From NCBI GenBank assembly GCA_945870015.1, contig CAMBQS010000021.1, positions 1 through 19,104 of the forward strand: a stretch of 19,104 bases of DNA, in the 5' to 3' direction. Source of the stretch: Desulfocicer vacuolatum DSM 3385. Its GTDB lineage: Bacteria > Desulfobacterota > Desulfobacteria > Desulfobacterales > SURF-7. Below the pieces are notes generated by a model that ran no database searches, was not told the origin of the DNA, and worked only from the letters and a program-made list of their open reading frames with translations. The first letter of the stretch is position 1. Every line of letters begins with the position of its first letter. A program made the translations under genes and the position numbers. Shown here one piece after another: positions 1 through 8,388 of this stretch.

Positions 1-1
1 A

Positions 2-3000
2 GATCCGTATTTCCGTTCCGGACATGGAATTGAGTATTCCGGCATATCGGGTTCGGAACGGGCCTACCTGGTTGCAAAGCTGTATCAGCAGATCAAAAAA
101 ACCATTGTTGTCATCCTGCCCGCTCCGGGAGATGCGGAAAAATTTCTGGTGGATCTGCAATTTTTTCTACAACTGGATGAAAACAGCCTGTTGATGTTTC
201 CGGAATATAATATTCAGCCTTTTAAGCTGCTTTCCTACCACAATGAAACCGCATCCGCGAGAATGAATGTCCTGTACCGCATGATACAGACGGATCAGCC
301 GCTGATCGTCGTTACCACCGTGAGTGCGGTTTTGCACCGGCTGATTCCCAGAAGGGAACTGATTGATTTTTCCGAACTTGTCATGGTGAATGAATCCCTG
401 GACCGGGACAGCCTTGTCAGCAAGATGATTGCAGGCGGATATGTCCGTACCACCATTGTGGAAGAACCCGGTGATTTTGCCGTTCGGGGCGGGATCATGG
501 ATATTTTTTCACCCATGTATTCTGAACCGCTGCGGATTGAGCTGTTTGGGGATACCGTGGACTCCATCCGGTTTTTTTCAGCATCCAATCAAAGGAAGGT
601 AAAAGTCATCGGAGAGGCAATCATCCTGCCGGCCAGGGAGGCTGTTCTCCGAAAAGAGGAACTGAACCAGATCATCAACCGGATTCGGAAACAGGCTGCG
701 GAACTTCATCTGCCGGTCACCCAGAGCCGGGAAATCATTGACCGTATCCGGGAGGAAGGAGTGTTTCCCGGCATTGAAAGTCTTCTGCCGCTGGTTTATC
801 AGGAGCCCGGGTCGTTTTTTGATTATGTTCCGGACCAAAGCCGGTTTGTATTGATTGAGCCCCAGGATCTGGCTATCAGTGCCCAGTCTGTTGAAGACCA
901 GATCCATGAAAATTTTGAAAAAGCCAAAGAGGAAAAACGCATCAGGGTTGAACCGGAAAAGATGATTCTTAAATGGCCGGATGTTTCCCGGCAGATTGCA
1001 GAAACCCATCCGGTTTATTTGAAAACCCTGCTGGTTGCAGCTTTGGAAAATGCCGCTCCTGTGGATTTGGTTCCATTGAATATTGAGCACAATGCCGCTA
1101 TTGTCGGGGCATTGAGAACTCCCCTGGATAAAGACCGGTTGCTGTCACCCCTGACAGACTGGATTTTTGCATGTAAAGAAAAGGGCTGCGCTGTTCTCAT
1201 CATCTGTAATGGAAAACCACAGGCGGATCGTCTCCAGTCGTTACTGAAACCGTATGGTATTTCTCCTACTGTTCTTGAAGGCATACCGGATCTGCAACGC
1301 GGCAGAGGCTTGGTATATATCTGTCTTGGCCGGCTTTCCTCCGGATTCGTGTGGCCGGAGGAGTCCCTTGCGATTATTACCGAGGATGAGATCTTCGGCA
1401 AAAAACTTCATCGCCGGAAAAAAAGAGGACAGACAACCAGAACCGAGCTGCTGGCCCTTGAAGATTTGAAAAAAGGGGATCTTGTCGTTCATGTGGATCA
1501 TGGCATCGGTCAATATCAGGGTCTTTCCAAGCTGAATCTGAACGGTGTCACCAACGATTTTCTGCTGGTACTCTATAAGGATGAAGACAAACTGTACCTT
1601 CCGGTAGACCGGATGAGCATGGTGAAAAAATATGTCGGCGTGAATGAGGTACTTCCGGTTCTGGATAAAATGGGGGGGAAATCGTGGATCAAGGCCAAGG
1701 GCAAAGCCAGGAAAGAGGTGGAGAAGATTGCCGGAGAACTCCTGAAACTCTATTCTGCAAGACGGGTCAAACAGGGCCATGCCTTTGGAGCGGCGGACAG
1801 TTACTTCAAGGATTTTGAAGCAGCGTTCCCTTATGAAGAGACCACAGACCAGATGAACACCATTGACGAGGTGCTGAGCGACATGGAGTCCACCACTCCC
1901 ATGGACAGGCTGGTATGCGGGGATGTGGGGTATGGAAAGACCGAGGTTGCATTGCGTGCCTCTTTCAAAGCCATCAGTGACAGCAAACAGGTTGCGGTTC
2001 TGGTTCCGACAACCGTACTTGCGGAACAGCACTATAAAACCTTTCATCAGCGATTTGAACGATATCCTGTCCGGATCGCCTGCCTGAACCGGTTCCGCTC
2101 CCCAAAGGAACAGCGGGCCATTGTCGATGACATGAAATCCGGAGCCATTGACATTGTGATCGGGACCCACCGGATGCTTCAGAAGGATATTGAATTTAAG
2201 GATCTGGGTCTGATTGTGCTGGATGAGGAGCAGCGGTTTGGTGTCAAGCACAAGGAAAATTTGAAAAAACTCCGTACAACCGTGGATGTGTTGGCACTTA
2301 CCGCAACACCGATTCCACGAACGCTCCACATGTCCCTGATGGGGATGCGGGATATCAGCATCATCTCCACTCCGCCGGAAGAGCGGCATGCGATCATTAC
2401 CTATATCTCCGAATTTGATCATGGGGTGATCACCGATGCCATTCAGAAGGAGATCAATCGCGGGGGCCAGGTATTTTTCATCCATAACAATATCCACTCT
2501 ATCAACAAGATGGCGGAACTGGTTCGGAAACTGGTGCCGGAAGCAAAGACCGGTGTTGCCCATGGCCGTCTTTCCGAGGATGAACTTGAGAAAATCATGA
2601 TCAGTTTTGTAAACCATGAGATGGATGTCCTGGTATGCACAACCATTGTCGAGTCCGGCCTGGATATTCCGGCTGCCAATACCATTATCATCAACCGGGC
2701 GGACCGGTTCGGTCTTGCGCAGATTTATCAGCTTCGCGGCCGTGTCGGGCGTGCGGACGAACAGGCCTATGCCTATCTGTTTATCCCGGCGGAAACCGGT
2801 CTTGGAAAAGATGCGCAAAAACGGCTGAAGGTGCTGATGGAGCATAGCGATCTGGGCTCCGGCTTTCAGATCGCCATGAGCGATCTTCAGATCCGGGGCG
2901 GCGGGTCTGCACTGGGGGTTTCCCAGTCCGGGCATATTGCCGCAGTGGGCTATGATATGTTTTTGCAGCTTATGGAAAACGCCGTGGCAGAGCTGAAAGG

Positions 3001-3469
3001 CGAACCCATAACCGATACCCTGGAACCGGAAATCAACATCCCCATATCCGCGTTTATTCCGGAAACGTATGTTCCGGATATTGACCAGAGGCTTTCTGTC
3101 TATCGCCGTCTGGCAAGAATGACGGAACTGACGGAAATTTCAGCCATTAAGGAAGAGATGCTGGATCGATACGGTGTTCTCCCGGATGAGGCGGCAAACC
3201 TGTTGTTGAAAATCATGCTTAAGGTTCTTTCTGTCAAGGGAGGGGTGAAACGGCTGGATATCACCGGGAGAAATCTGTCCCTGCAATTTTCAGAAATACA
3301 TCAGAAACATCCATTTGGATTGGTGGATATGGTCACAGCCAGTCCGAAAAAATTTCAATTTACCATGGATCATGCCTTAAAAGTGAAACTGACCCAGTCC
3401 GGGATTCAGGGAGCTGTTATCGAAATTAAAAACATCTTGAAAGAAATTGCGATGCATGTTAACCGCTGA
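2..3469 (+). CDS. mfd: Transcription-repair coupling factor Mfd (5' end cut by window edge)
   Basis: Mfd is a DNA translocase that removes stalled RNA polymerase from lesions and recruits UvrA. The frame is open from base 2, so the GTG at 149 is internal and the true start lies left of the window; 1155 residues are visible, against about 1150-1180 for the family, so only the extreme N-terminus is missing. The order is: UvrB-homology region (from base 2 to about 1100), the RNA-polymerase-interacting CarD-like domain with VVHVDHGIGQY (about 1485-1640), the helicase core with Walker A GDVGYGKTE (about 1918-1944), the DEEQ box (2222-2233), TATPIPRT, and the TTIVESGLDIP and QLRGRVGR motifs (about 2640-2760). 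The TRCF C-terminal domain follows, with IPETYVPDIDQRLSVYRR at about 3050-3110. No obvious intrinsic terminator follows; the next gene starts 62 bp later on the same strand. Confidence 0.97.
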   Translation, partial: DPYFRSGHGIEYSGISGSERAYLVAKLYQQIKKTIVVILPAPGDAEKFLVDLQFFLQLDENSLLMFPEYNIQPFKLLSYHNETASARMNVLYRMIQTDQPLIVVTTVSAVLHRLIPRRELIDFSELVMVNESLDRDSLVSKMIAGGYVRTTIVEEPGDFAVRGGIMDIFSPMYSEPLRIELFGDTVDSIRFFSASNQRKVKVIGEAIILPAREAVLRKEELNQIINRIRKQAAELHLPVTQSREIIDRIREEGVFPGIESLLPLVYQEPGSFFDYVPDQSRFVLIEPQDLAISAQSVEDQIHENFEKAKEEKRIRVEPEKMILKWPDVSRQIAETHPVYLKTLLVAALENAAPVDLVPLNIEHNAAIVGALRTPLDKDRLLSPLTDWIFACKEKGCAVLIICNGKPQADRLQSLLKPYGISPTVLEGIPDLQRGRGLVYICLGRLSSGFVWPEESLAIITEDEIFGKKLHRRKKRGQTTRTELLALEDLKKGDLVVHVDHGIGQYQGLSKLNLNGVTNDFLLVLYKDEDKLYLPVDRMSMVKKYVGVNEVLPVLDKMGGKSWIKAKGKARKEVEKIAGELLKLYSARRVKQGHAFGAADSYFKDFEAAFPYEETTDQMNTIDEVLSDMESTTPMDRLVCGDVGYGKTEVALRASFKAISDSKQVAVLVPTTVLAEQHYKTFHQRFERYPVRIACLNRFRSPKEQRAIVDDMKSGAIDIVIGTHRMLQKDIEFKDLGLIVLDEEQRFGVKHKENLKKLRTTVDVLALTATPIPRTLHMSLMGMRDISIISTPPEERHAIITYISEFDHGVITDAIQKEINRGGQVFFIHNNIHSINKMAELVRKLVPEAKTGVAHGRLSEDELEKIMISFVNHEMDVLVCTTIVESGLDIPAANTIIINRADRFGLAQIYQLRGRVGRADEQAYAYLFIPAETGLGKDAQKRLKVLMEHSDLGSGFQIAMSDLQIRGGGSALGVSQSGHIAAVGYDMFLQLMENAVAELKGEPITDTLEPEINIPISAFIPETYVPDIDQRLSVYRRLARMTELTEISAIKEEMLDRYGVLPDEAANLLLKIMLKVLSVKGGVKRLDITGRNLSLQFSEIHQKHPFGLVDMVTASPKKFQFTMDHALKVKLTQSGIQGAVIEIKNILKEIAMHVNR

Positions 3470-3531
3470 GAGCTTCAGGGATTGAACTTCTTTTTATAGA
3501 AATCATCAAGTTTGCTTTTTTAGGTTGTGAT

Positions 3532-4233
3532 ATGGATATCGTAAAACAAAACCGGTTGATTTTCTATATATTGTTTTTTTCATCCTTTTTACGGATTTAT
3601 GGGTGTTCAGACCCTGGAATAGTTAAAGAAGGTGAGGTTCTCATTCAGGTGGAAGATCAGGTGATGACCTCACTGGATTTTGCCAAAGCCCTGGAATTTT
3701 CAAACACTGCCTATCCCCACAATGCAATTCAGGACAAAGGATTGTTAAAAACCATTCGGCTGCGCCTGATGGATCAGCTTATTGAGGAGATGATTCTGGT
3801 ACAAAAGGCCAAGGAACTGAACATCGTGGTTTCGGAACCGGAAATCCAGCAAGCGGTTGATGAGATTAAAAAAGATTACCCGGATGATGAATTCAGGGAA
3901 ACATTTCTTGAAAATGCGGTTTCCTATGAAACCTGGAAAAACCGGCTGAAGATACGGATTCTGATGGAAAAAGTGATCCGTTCCGATCTTGAGGACAAGA
4001 TTAAGGTTACCAAAGAGGATATATCCGGGTACTATAAAGACCAAGATCCGGACAGCACACAGGCACTGGATGCGGAAGCTGCTGCCGGAGAACCGGAAAT
4101 GAATGAGATGATTATGAAAAATATCCGGAGAAAAAAAGCAGAAGAAAATTATAAAGAGTGGATAAAGAATCTTCGAAAAGAGTATAAGATTGAAATTAAC
4201 AAGAAATTGTGGGAAAAAATCCTTGAATCATAA
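3532..4233 (+). CDS. SurA N-domain-like lipoprotein without PPIase domain
   Basis: This 233-residue protein resembles the N-terminal chaperone domain of SurA/PrsA-type foldases. A hydrophobic N-terminus (about residues 9-22) ends in IYGC at about residues 22-25. This is an imperfect lipobox (Tyr at -2), so lipid attachment and an outer-membrane or periplasmic location are probable, not certain. Residues about 45-165 are helical and charged, with the SurA-N pattern (LMDQLIEEMILVQKAKEL, then VSEPEIQQAVDEIKK). The family's closing helix is still present (about residues 205-230, EWIKNLRKEYKIEIN). The parvulin rotamase domain that normally lies between these two parts is absent, replaced by a short acidic linker. 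The Shine-Dalgarno sequence is weak. The next gene, a full SurA-type protein, begins 20 bp downstream, so the two probably work together in outer-membrane protein folding. The domain family is fairly sure; the specific role is inferred. Confidence 0.85.
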   Translation: MDIVKQNRLIFYILFFSSFLRIYGCSDPGIVKEGEVLIQVEDQVMTSLDFAKALEFSNTAYPHNAIQDKGLLKTIRLRLMDQLIEEMILVQKAKELNIVVSEPEIQQAVDEIKKDYPDDEFRETFLENAVSYETWKNRLKIRILMEKVIRSDLEDKIKVTKEDISGYYKDQDPDSTQALDAEAAAGEPEMNEMIMKNIRRKKAEENYKEWIKNLRKEYKIEINKKLWEKILES

Positions 4234-4253
4234 AAAAAGGAACTGAGGAAGAG

Positions 4254-5255
4254 ATGAAATTTTTTCAAAAAACAGGATGGTTTGCGGTATGTATCGGCCT
4301 GCTTTTCCATACCGCCATATCCCTGTCCATTGCTGAAACAGGGGATAAAGTTGTTGTGGATCGAATTGTCGCGATTGTAAACGATGATATTGTAACGCTT
4401 TCGGAACTGAACGAAATACTGGATCCATATGCTGAAAAAATCCGTACATACGGGTATTCTCCTGAAAAGGAAAAAGAGATGCTTTTTCAAGCCCGGGAAG
4501 AGATCGTGAACCAGCTTATCGAAAAGACACTGGCAGATCAGGAAATCCAAAAGGCGGAGATCGTTGTGAACGAGAGTGAGATTGACAGCGCTGTCGAGCG
4601 GATTAAAAAGAAAAACTATTGGACAGACGAGGAGTTGCGGGAAAATCTGGCCAATGACGGACTCACCGTGGAAAATTACCGCCAGCGAATGAAAAAACAG
4701 ATCCAGCGGTCCCGGCTCCTGGATTACAAGGTGAAATCAAAAATCATCATAACCAATGAGGATATCGGTAAATATTATCAGGATCATCCGGAAAAATACT
4801 CCGGTACGGTGAAATACCATCTTCGGAATATTATTTTACAGCAACCTTCCATTTCAGGTGGTGAGGAGAAAGATGATGCGGTTCTGAATCGGATGAAAAC
4901 AATTCAGGAACGACTTAAAAATGGGGAATCCTTTGAAATGCTTGCCAGAATGTATTCTGAATCCACCCTTGCAGAAGGGGGTGGAGATTTAGGCTTGTTC
5001 CAACTCAATGACCTTTCCGATTCAATCCGGAACGCAGTGAAAGATCTGAAGGCAGGACAATTTACAGACATATTGCAGACCGATAAAGGGTATCAGATTT
5101 TTTTTATTGAAAACATCGTTACCATTCCGGGGAAAACACTTACACAAGCTTCTCCTGAAATCGAAGAGGAACTGTATAACGAAATGCTGGACAATGCGTT
5201 AAAGTCATGGATTGGTGATTTGAAAAAAGATTCGCATATAAAAAAGATATTATAA
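4254..5255 (+). CDS. surA: SurA-type periplasmic chaperone / peptidyl-prolyl isomerase
   Basis: This 333-residue protein is predicted to be exported and to help outer-membrane proteins fold in the periplasm. A signal peptide covers about residues 1-27 (MKFFQK, a hydrophobic core, then a probable cut near SIA/ET). The SurA N-domain follows, beginning with the typical VDRIVAIVNDDIVTLSELNE (about residues 35-54) and ending with the LLDYKVKSKIIITNEDI helix. One parvulin (PpiC) domain spans about residues 182-285, with SFEMLARMYSEST, GGGDLGLF and the closing KGYQIFFIENI. E. coli SurA has two parvulin domains, so this is the single-domain form common outside gammaproteobacteria. A good ribosome site (GAGGAAGAG) precedes the ATG. 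Downstream, a palindromic repeat lies directly after the stop codon and separates it from rodZ. Confidence 0.93.
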   Translation: MKFFQKTGWFAVCIGLLFHTAISLSIAETGDKVVVDRIVAIVNDDIVTLSELNEILDPYAEKIRTYGYSPEKEKEMLFQAREEIVNQLIEKTLADQEIQKAEIVVNESEIDSAVERIKKKNYWTDEELRENLANDGLTVENYRQRMKKQIQRSRLLDYKVKSKIIITNEDIGKYYQDHPEKYSGTVKYHLRNIILQQPSISGGEEKDDAVLNRMKTIQERLKNGESFEMLARMYSESTLAEGGGDLGLFQLNDLSDSIRNAVKDLKAGQFTDILQTDKGYQIFFIENIVTIPGKTLTQASPEIEEELYNEMLDNALKSWIGDLKKDSHIKKIL

Positions 5256-5259
5256 TCAG

Positions 5260-5406
5260 GAGCCAATTTCAAAACGATTGAAAAGCATCACACCGGCGAA
5301 AGCCGATGTCCCTATAGAAAAGAACTGAAAATACTGGATAGTGTTACGCTTTATTTCGTGTCCGGCTTTCGCCGGAACTACAACAACAGACTTTTGAAAT
5401 TGGCTC
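5260..5406. repeat. MITE/REP-like palindromic element, 147 bp
   Basis: Perfect 15-bp terminal inverted repeats (GAGCCAATTTCAAAA at 5260-5274 and its complement at 5392-5406) enclose a second perfect 13-bp inverted repeat (CCGGCGAAAGCCG at 5293-5305 and its complement at 5363-5375). TCAG flanks both ends (5256-5259 and 5407-5410), as a 4-bp target-site duplication would. The inner palindrome is of the type whose translation reads PAKAG, which I recall as a common dispersed repeat in deltaproteobacteria. No transposase is inside. Removing the element and one TCAG would place the surA stop about 14 bp before the rodZ start, so it probably inserted into an operon. The right TCAG forms part of the CAGGA ribosome site of rodZ. 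Confidence 0.85.
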
Positions 5407-5419
5407 TCAGGAAAATGAT

Positions 5420-6184
5420 TTGAAACAGAGATCAGAAGAAAACAATATAATCGCAAATATTGATTTGCCTTCTTTTGGTAGCTACCTGAAAAACACACGG
5501 CTTGAGAAAGGGGTTCGTATAGAGGAGGTTTCTGCGGCAACAAAGGTATCCATGCATGTGCTTTCCCTGATTGAGAAAGAAGATCATGCACAACTGCCAA
5601 GTCCTTCTGTTGTAAGAGGATTTCTGCGATTGTATGCGGATTGCATCGGTGCAGACAAGAACATGGTAATCAATTTATACAGGGAAAATCTGGCAGAAAA
5701 TGCCATGGCATTATCTGCCAGGAGCAGGATCGGTAACCGGCTGAGTTTCTGGTTGCGGTTTTTTCTTTCCTTTGTCCTTCTCACAGGGATTGTTCTTGTT
5801 ATTATACATTATCGAACGAATGTAACGGTTCAGGAGCCGTTGATCGCACCGGAAATATCAAAAGGCAATATGGATTCAGCGGGAAGAAAGGCAGACAGGA
5901 AAATAACGGAAAGGGTTGAATTCCCGCCCATGGAAGAAGCGCGTCCTCCTAAAAAGCATAAATTGTATATAGAGGCAGTCGATGATTCCTGGATCAAACT
6001 GATTATTGACGGGAAAATGCCGGATGAATATACCCTCTCTTCAGGGGATCGGCTGGAACTGGAGGCCTTGAATAATTTTAATATTTTGATCGGCAATGCC
6101 AATGGTGTGAAATTAACATTGGATGAAAAACCTGTACAGATCTCTGGGAAAAGAGGACAGATAGTAACATTGAAACTTCCATAA
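5420..6184 (+). CDS. rodZ: RodZ-like membrane-anchored HTH protein
   Basis: A 254-residue protein with RodZ architecture: an N-terminal HTH_25 helix-turn-helix (about residues 18-90, with FGSYLKNTRLEKG, IEEVSAATKVS and PSVVRGFLRLYADCIG), one transmembrane helix (about 108-130), a polar charged linker, and a C-terminal beta-rich DUF4115 domain (about 180-254, SWIKLIIDGK, GDRLELEA). RodZ links MreB filaments to the cell-wall elongation machinery, with the HTH domain in the cytoplasm. The start is TTG, chosen because CAGGA lies 7 bp upstream and the reading matches the family's N-terminus; the ATG at 5415 meets a stop after two codons. The repeat element ends 13 bp upstream. In this role the protein would be a cytoskeletal anchor rather than a DNA-binding regulator, which is inferred from the family. 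Confidence 0.88.
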   Translation: MKQRSEENNIIANIDLPSFGSYLKNTRLEKGVRIEEVSAATKVSMHVLSLIEKEDHAQLPSPSVVRGFLRLYADCIGADKNMVINLYRENLAENAMALSARSRIGNRLSFWLRFFLSFVLLTGIVLVIIHYRTNVTVQEPLIAPEISKGNMDSAGRKADRKITERVEFPPMEEARPPKKHKLYIEAVDDSWIKLIIDGKMPDEYTLSSGDRLELEALNNFNILIGNANGVKLTLDEKPVQISGKRGQIVTLKLP

Positions 6185-6199
6185 AATGGATATCTGCAT

Positions 6200-7552
6200 A
6201 TGCTAAGCGAAAAAAATAAAATACTGGTGGAAAGCATCAAACGTCTGATCAGACGGGGGGCAACCTCCCATTTACGGAAAATTGTGAATAAAACACATGT
6301 GGGAGACCTGTCCGTGGTGTTTCGATCTCTCTCACTGAACAACCAGAAACAGTTGTTCAATATGATTGATGATATCGAAAGTAAAGGCCTTCTGTTCTGC
6401 GAACTGGACAAGGATACCTTTCTGGAGATTGTTGAAGATATCCAGCTTGATTCACTGGTTGCTATCCTCAAAGAGATGCAGACCGATGATGTTGCAGATC
6501 TGATTGCAAAGCTTCCGGAAGAGAGAGCCAAAGCTGTTCTTGAAAAAATGGAAAAGGAGGATTCAGAAGAAGTAGAGGATCTGCTTCGATATGATGATGA
6601 TACCGCAGGTGGTATCATGGTGCCCGAGTTTATTGCATTGAATCAGGAGATGACGGCAAAACAGGCAATTGAATCGCTACAGACCGAGCATCAGGATGTT
6701 GAGATGCCATTTTATCTGTATGCTACGGATGAGTATGGCTGCCTGATGGGAGTTATTTCACTCCGGCAGCTTGTTGTCGTGGCGCCTCAGACACCGCTGA
6801 AAGAATTCATGGCAAAAGAAGTAATCTCCGTCCTGCCGAGTGTGGACCAGGAGGAAGTCGCCCGGATCGTTGCCCGGTATGATATTCTGGCTGTTCCGGT
6901 TGTTGATGAAAACAGACATCTGATCGGAATCGTCACCGTAGATGATGTAATTGACATTTTCAGGCAGGAAGCAACAGAAGATATTTTGAAAATGGCTGGT
7001 GCAGGTGAAGAGTTTATCGAGACCAAGTCGGTGATACGAAGCACCAAGACACGTCTTCCATGGCTTTTTGTAAGCTGTATCGGTGGTATCCTGGCATCCC
7101 TGATTATTGGCAGTTTTCAGGGAAGTCTTGCAAAATTTACATATCTGGCTGCATTTATTCCTGTTATAGCGGGAATGGGGGGGAACATCGGTACCCAGTC
7201 CTCTACCATTGTTGTTCGCGGACTGGCAACAGGCCGGTTGAATATCCGGGACATTTGGCCGGTCGTTTTGAAGGAATTGACAGTGGGTCTGATACTCGGC
7301 ATTGTCTACGGTACAATGATCGGGCTGGTTGCCCAGTTTCAATACAGCAGAGTGGCGCTGGCTATTTCTGTATGTTCTGCGGTGGTTTCTTCCATGACCA
7401 TTGCAGCACTGGTAGGCTCTCTGGTGCCTATGGTTTTTGCGAGAATCAATATCGACCCTGCTGTGGCAACAGGGCCGTTTGTCACCACATCGATTGATAT
7501 CATCAGTGTTTTTTTCTATTTTCAGATTGCTACGATCCTCCTGGGTGTGTAG
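6200..7552 (+). CDS. mgtE: Magnesium transporter MgtE
   Basis: A 450-residue MgtE-type Mg2+ channel of the inner membrane. Residues about 30-130 form the helical N-domain, a cytosolic Mg2+ sensor. YDDDTAGGIM (131-140) leads into two CBS domains (about 135-255), which end in VDDVIDIFRQEATEDILKMAG. The membrane domain (about 285-450) has five helices, with the signature GMGGNIGTQSSTIVVRG (325-341) and a pore helix carrying Asp433 in TTSIDIISVF. That Asp corresponds by family knowledge to the pore Mg2+-binding aspartate. Length is normal. It begins 15 bp after rodZ with only a weak ribosome site and ends 3 bp before recO, so all three genes are probably co-transcribed. There is no room upstream for an Mg2+ riboswitch. 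Confidence 0.97.
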   Translation: MLSEKNKILVESIKRLIRRGATSHLRKIVNKTHVGDLSVVFRSLSLNNQKQLFNMIDDIESKGLLFCELDKDTFLEIVEDIQLDSLVAILKEMQTDDVADLIAKLPEERAKAVLEKMEKEDSEEVEDLLRYDDDTAGGIMVPEFIALNQEMTAKQAIESLQTEHQDVEMPFYLYATDEYGCLMGVISLRQLVVVAPQTPLKEFMAKEVISVLPSVDQEEVARIVARYDILAVPVVDENRHLIGIVTVDDVIDIFRQEATEDILKMAGAGEEFIETKSVIRSTKTRLPWLFVSCIGGILASLIIGSFQGSLAKFTYLAAFIPVIAGMGGNIGTQSSTIVVRGLATGRLNIRDIWPVVLKELTVGLILGIVYGTMIGLVAQFQYSRVALAISVCSAVVSSMTIAALVGSLVPMVFARINIDPAVATGPFVTTSIDIISVFFYFQIATILLGV

Positions 7553-7555
7553 CAG

Positions 7556-8323
7556 ATGTCAGACTTTTCAACCCGTGCGATTATCCTCCGGCGCATTGAT
7601 CACGGGGATTATGATCTGATTGTAACCCTGATGACAAAGGAGTATGGGAAGCTTTCCCTGATCGCAAAAAATGCCAAAAAAAGCATTAAACGGTTTTCCG
7701 GGGTTCTTGAACTGTTTTCAGCCCTTGATATTACCGGGAAAAAAGGACGTGGAAAGCTTCCGGTTTTAACGGAAGCCAGTCTGGTTCAGCCCTATACCGG
7801 TATTCGTTGTAATATTCTGAAAACCGCATATGCCAGCTATTTTGCAGAAGTCGTCAACATCTGGGTAGAAGAAGGCAAACCGCAGGCGCGTCTGTATTTT
7901 CTTCTGGAGTATGTTTTTCATCTTCTGGATCAGAATACGCTTTCCGGAGAAGAGTTGAGTATTATTTTCCAGATGCGTTTTCTGGCACTTTCCGGTCTGA
8001 CGCCGAATCTTGTGGAATGCAGTAAATGCCGGACTGCTTTGGAACAGTTTGATGGCAACCGGATTTATACTGATTTTTCAAAAGGAGGGATTCTGTGCCA
8101 AAAATGCATACCCTCCACCCGGGAGCAGGGACAGCTTTCCGCAGGGACGGTAAAACAACTGTTGTGGGTCAATAACGATGACCTGAAAAAGGTGGAACGG
8201 ATTCGGTTTACTCCCCGTGCAATTATGGAGGGGCTGGATTTTTTGGAAAAATTTGTTCAGTTTCAGATGGGAAAAGAACCGAGAAGCCTGAAATTTCTGA
8301 GAAATATTCGAATGACCATATAA
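7556..8323 (+). CDS. recO: DNA repair protein RecO
   Basis: RecO anneals SSB-coated DNA and, with RecR, loads RecA in the RecF pathway. The 255-residue product has the N-terminal OB-fold (about residues 1-80, STRAIILRRIDHGDYDLIV, then LTKEYGKLSLIAKNAKK-like sequence), a helical middle, and a four-cysteine zinc site: C155 and C158 (CSKC) paired with C181 and C184 (CQKC). The start ATG lies 3 bp after the mgtE stop, with only a poor Shine-Dalgarno sequence, suggesting translational coupling. Length is typical. A small ATCCGG/CCGGAT hairpin (8333-8347) follows the stop but lacks a T-run. Confidence 0.96.
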   Translation: MSDFSTRAIILRRIDHGDYDLIVTLMTKEYGKLSLIAKNAKKSIKRFSGVLELFSALDITGKKGRGKLPVLTEASLVQPYTGIRCNILKTAYASYFAEVVNIWVEEGKPQARLYFLLEYVFHLLDQNTLSGEELSIIFQMRFLALSGLTPNLVECSKCRTALEQFDGNRIYTDFSKGGILCQKCIPSTREQGQLSAGTVKQLLWVNNDDLKKVERIRFTPRAIMEGLDFLEKFVQFQMGKEPRSLKFLRNIRMTI

Positions 8324-8388
8324 TGGACGGATATCCGGAAACCGGATCAGCCTGCTATTGATGGATAAACACGGATGATAAATTGCCG

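Noticed and set aside
1241..2935. 564-codon open frame on the minus strand inside mfd
   Set aside because: It is the antisense shadow of a certain gene; the translation is rich in Cys, His and Phe without domain pattern, and has no ribosome site.
5256..5600. 114-codon minus-strand frame containing PAKAG
   Set aside because: The frame is produced by the palindromic element plus the antisense of rodZ; the PAKAG reading is a by-product of the repeat.
8333..8347. ATCCGG/CCGGAT hairpin after recO
   Set aside because: Six-bp stem with a 3-nt loop and no following T-run; not a convincing terminator.
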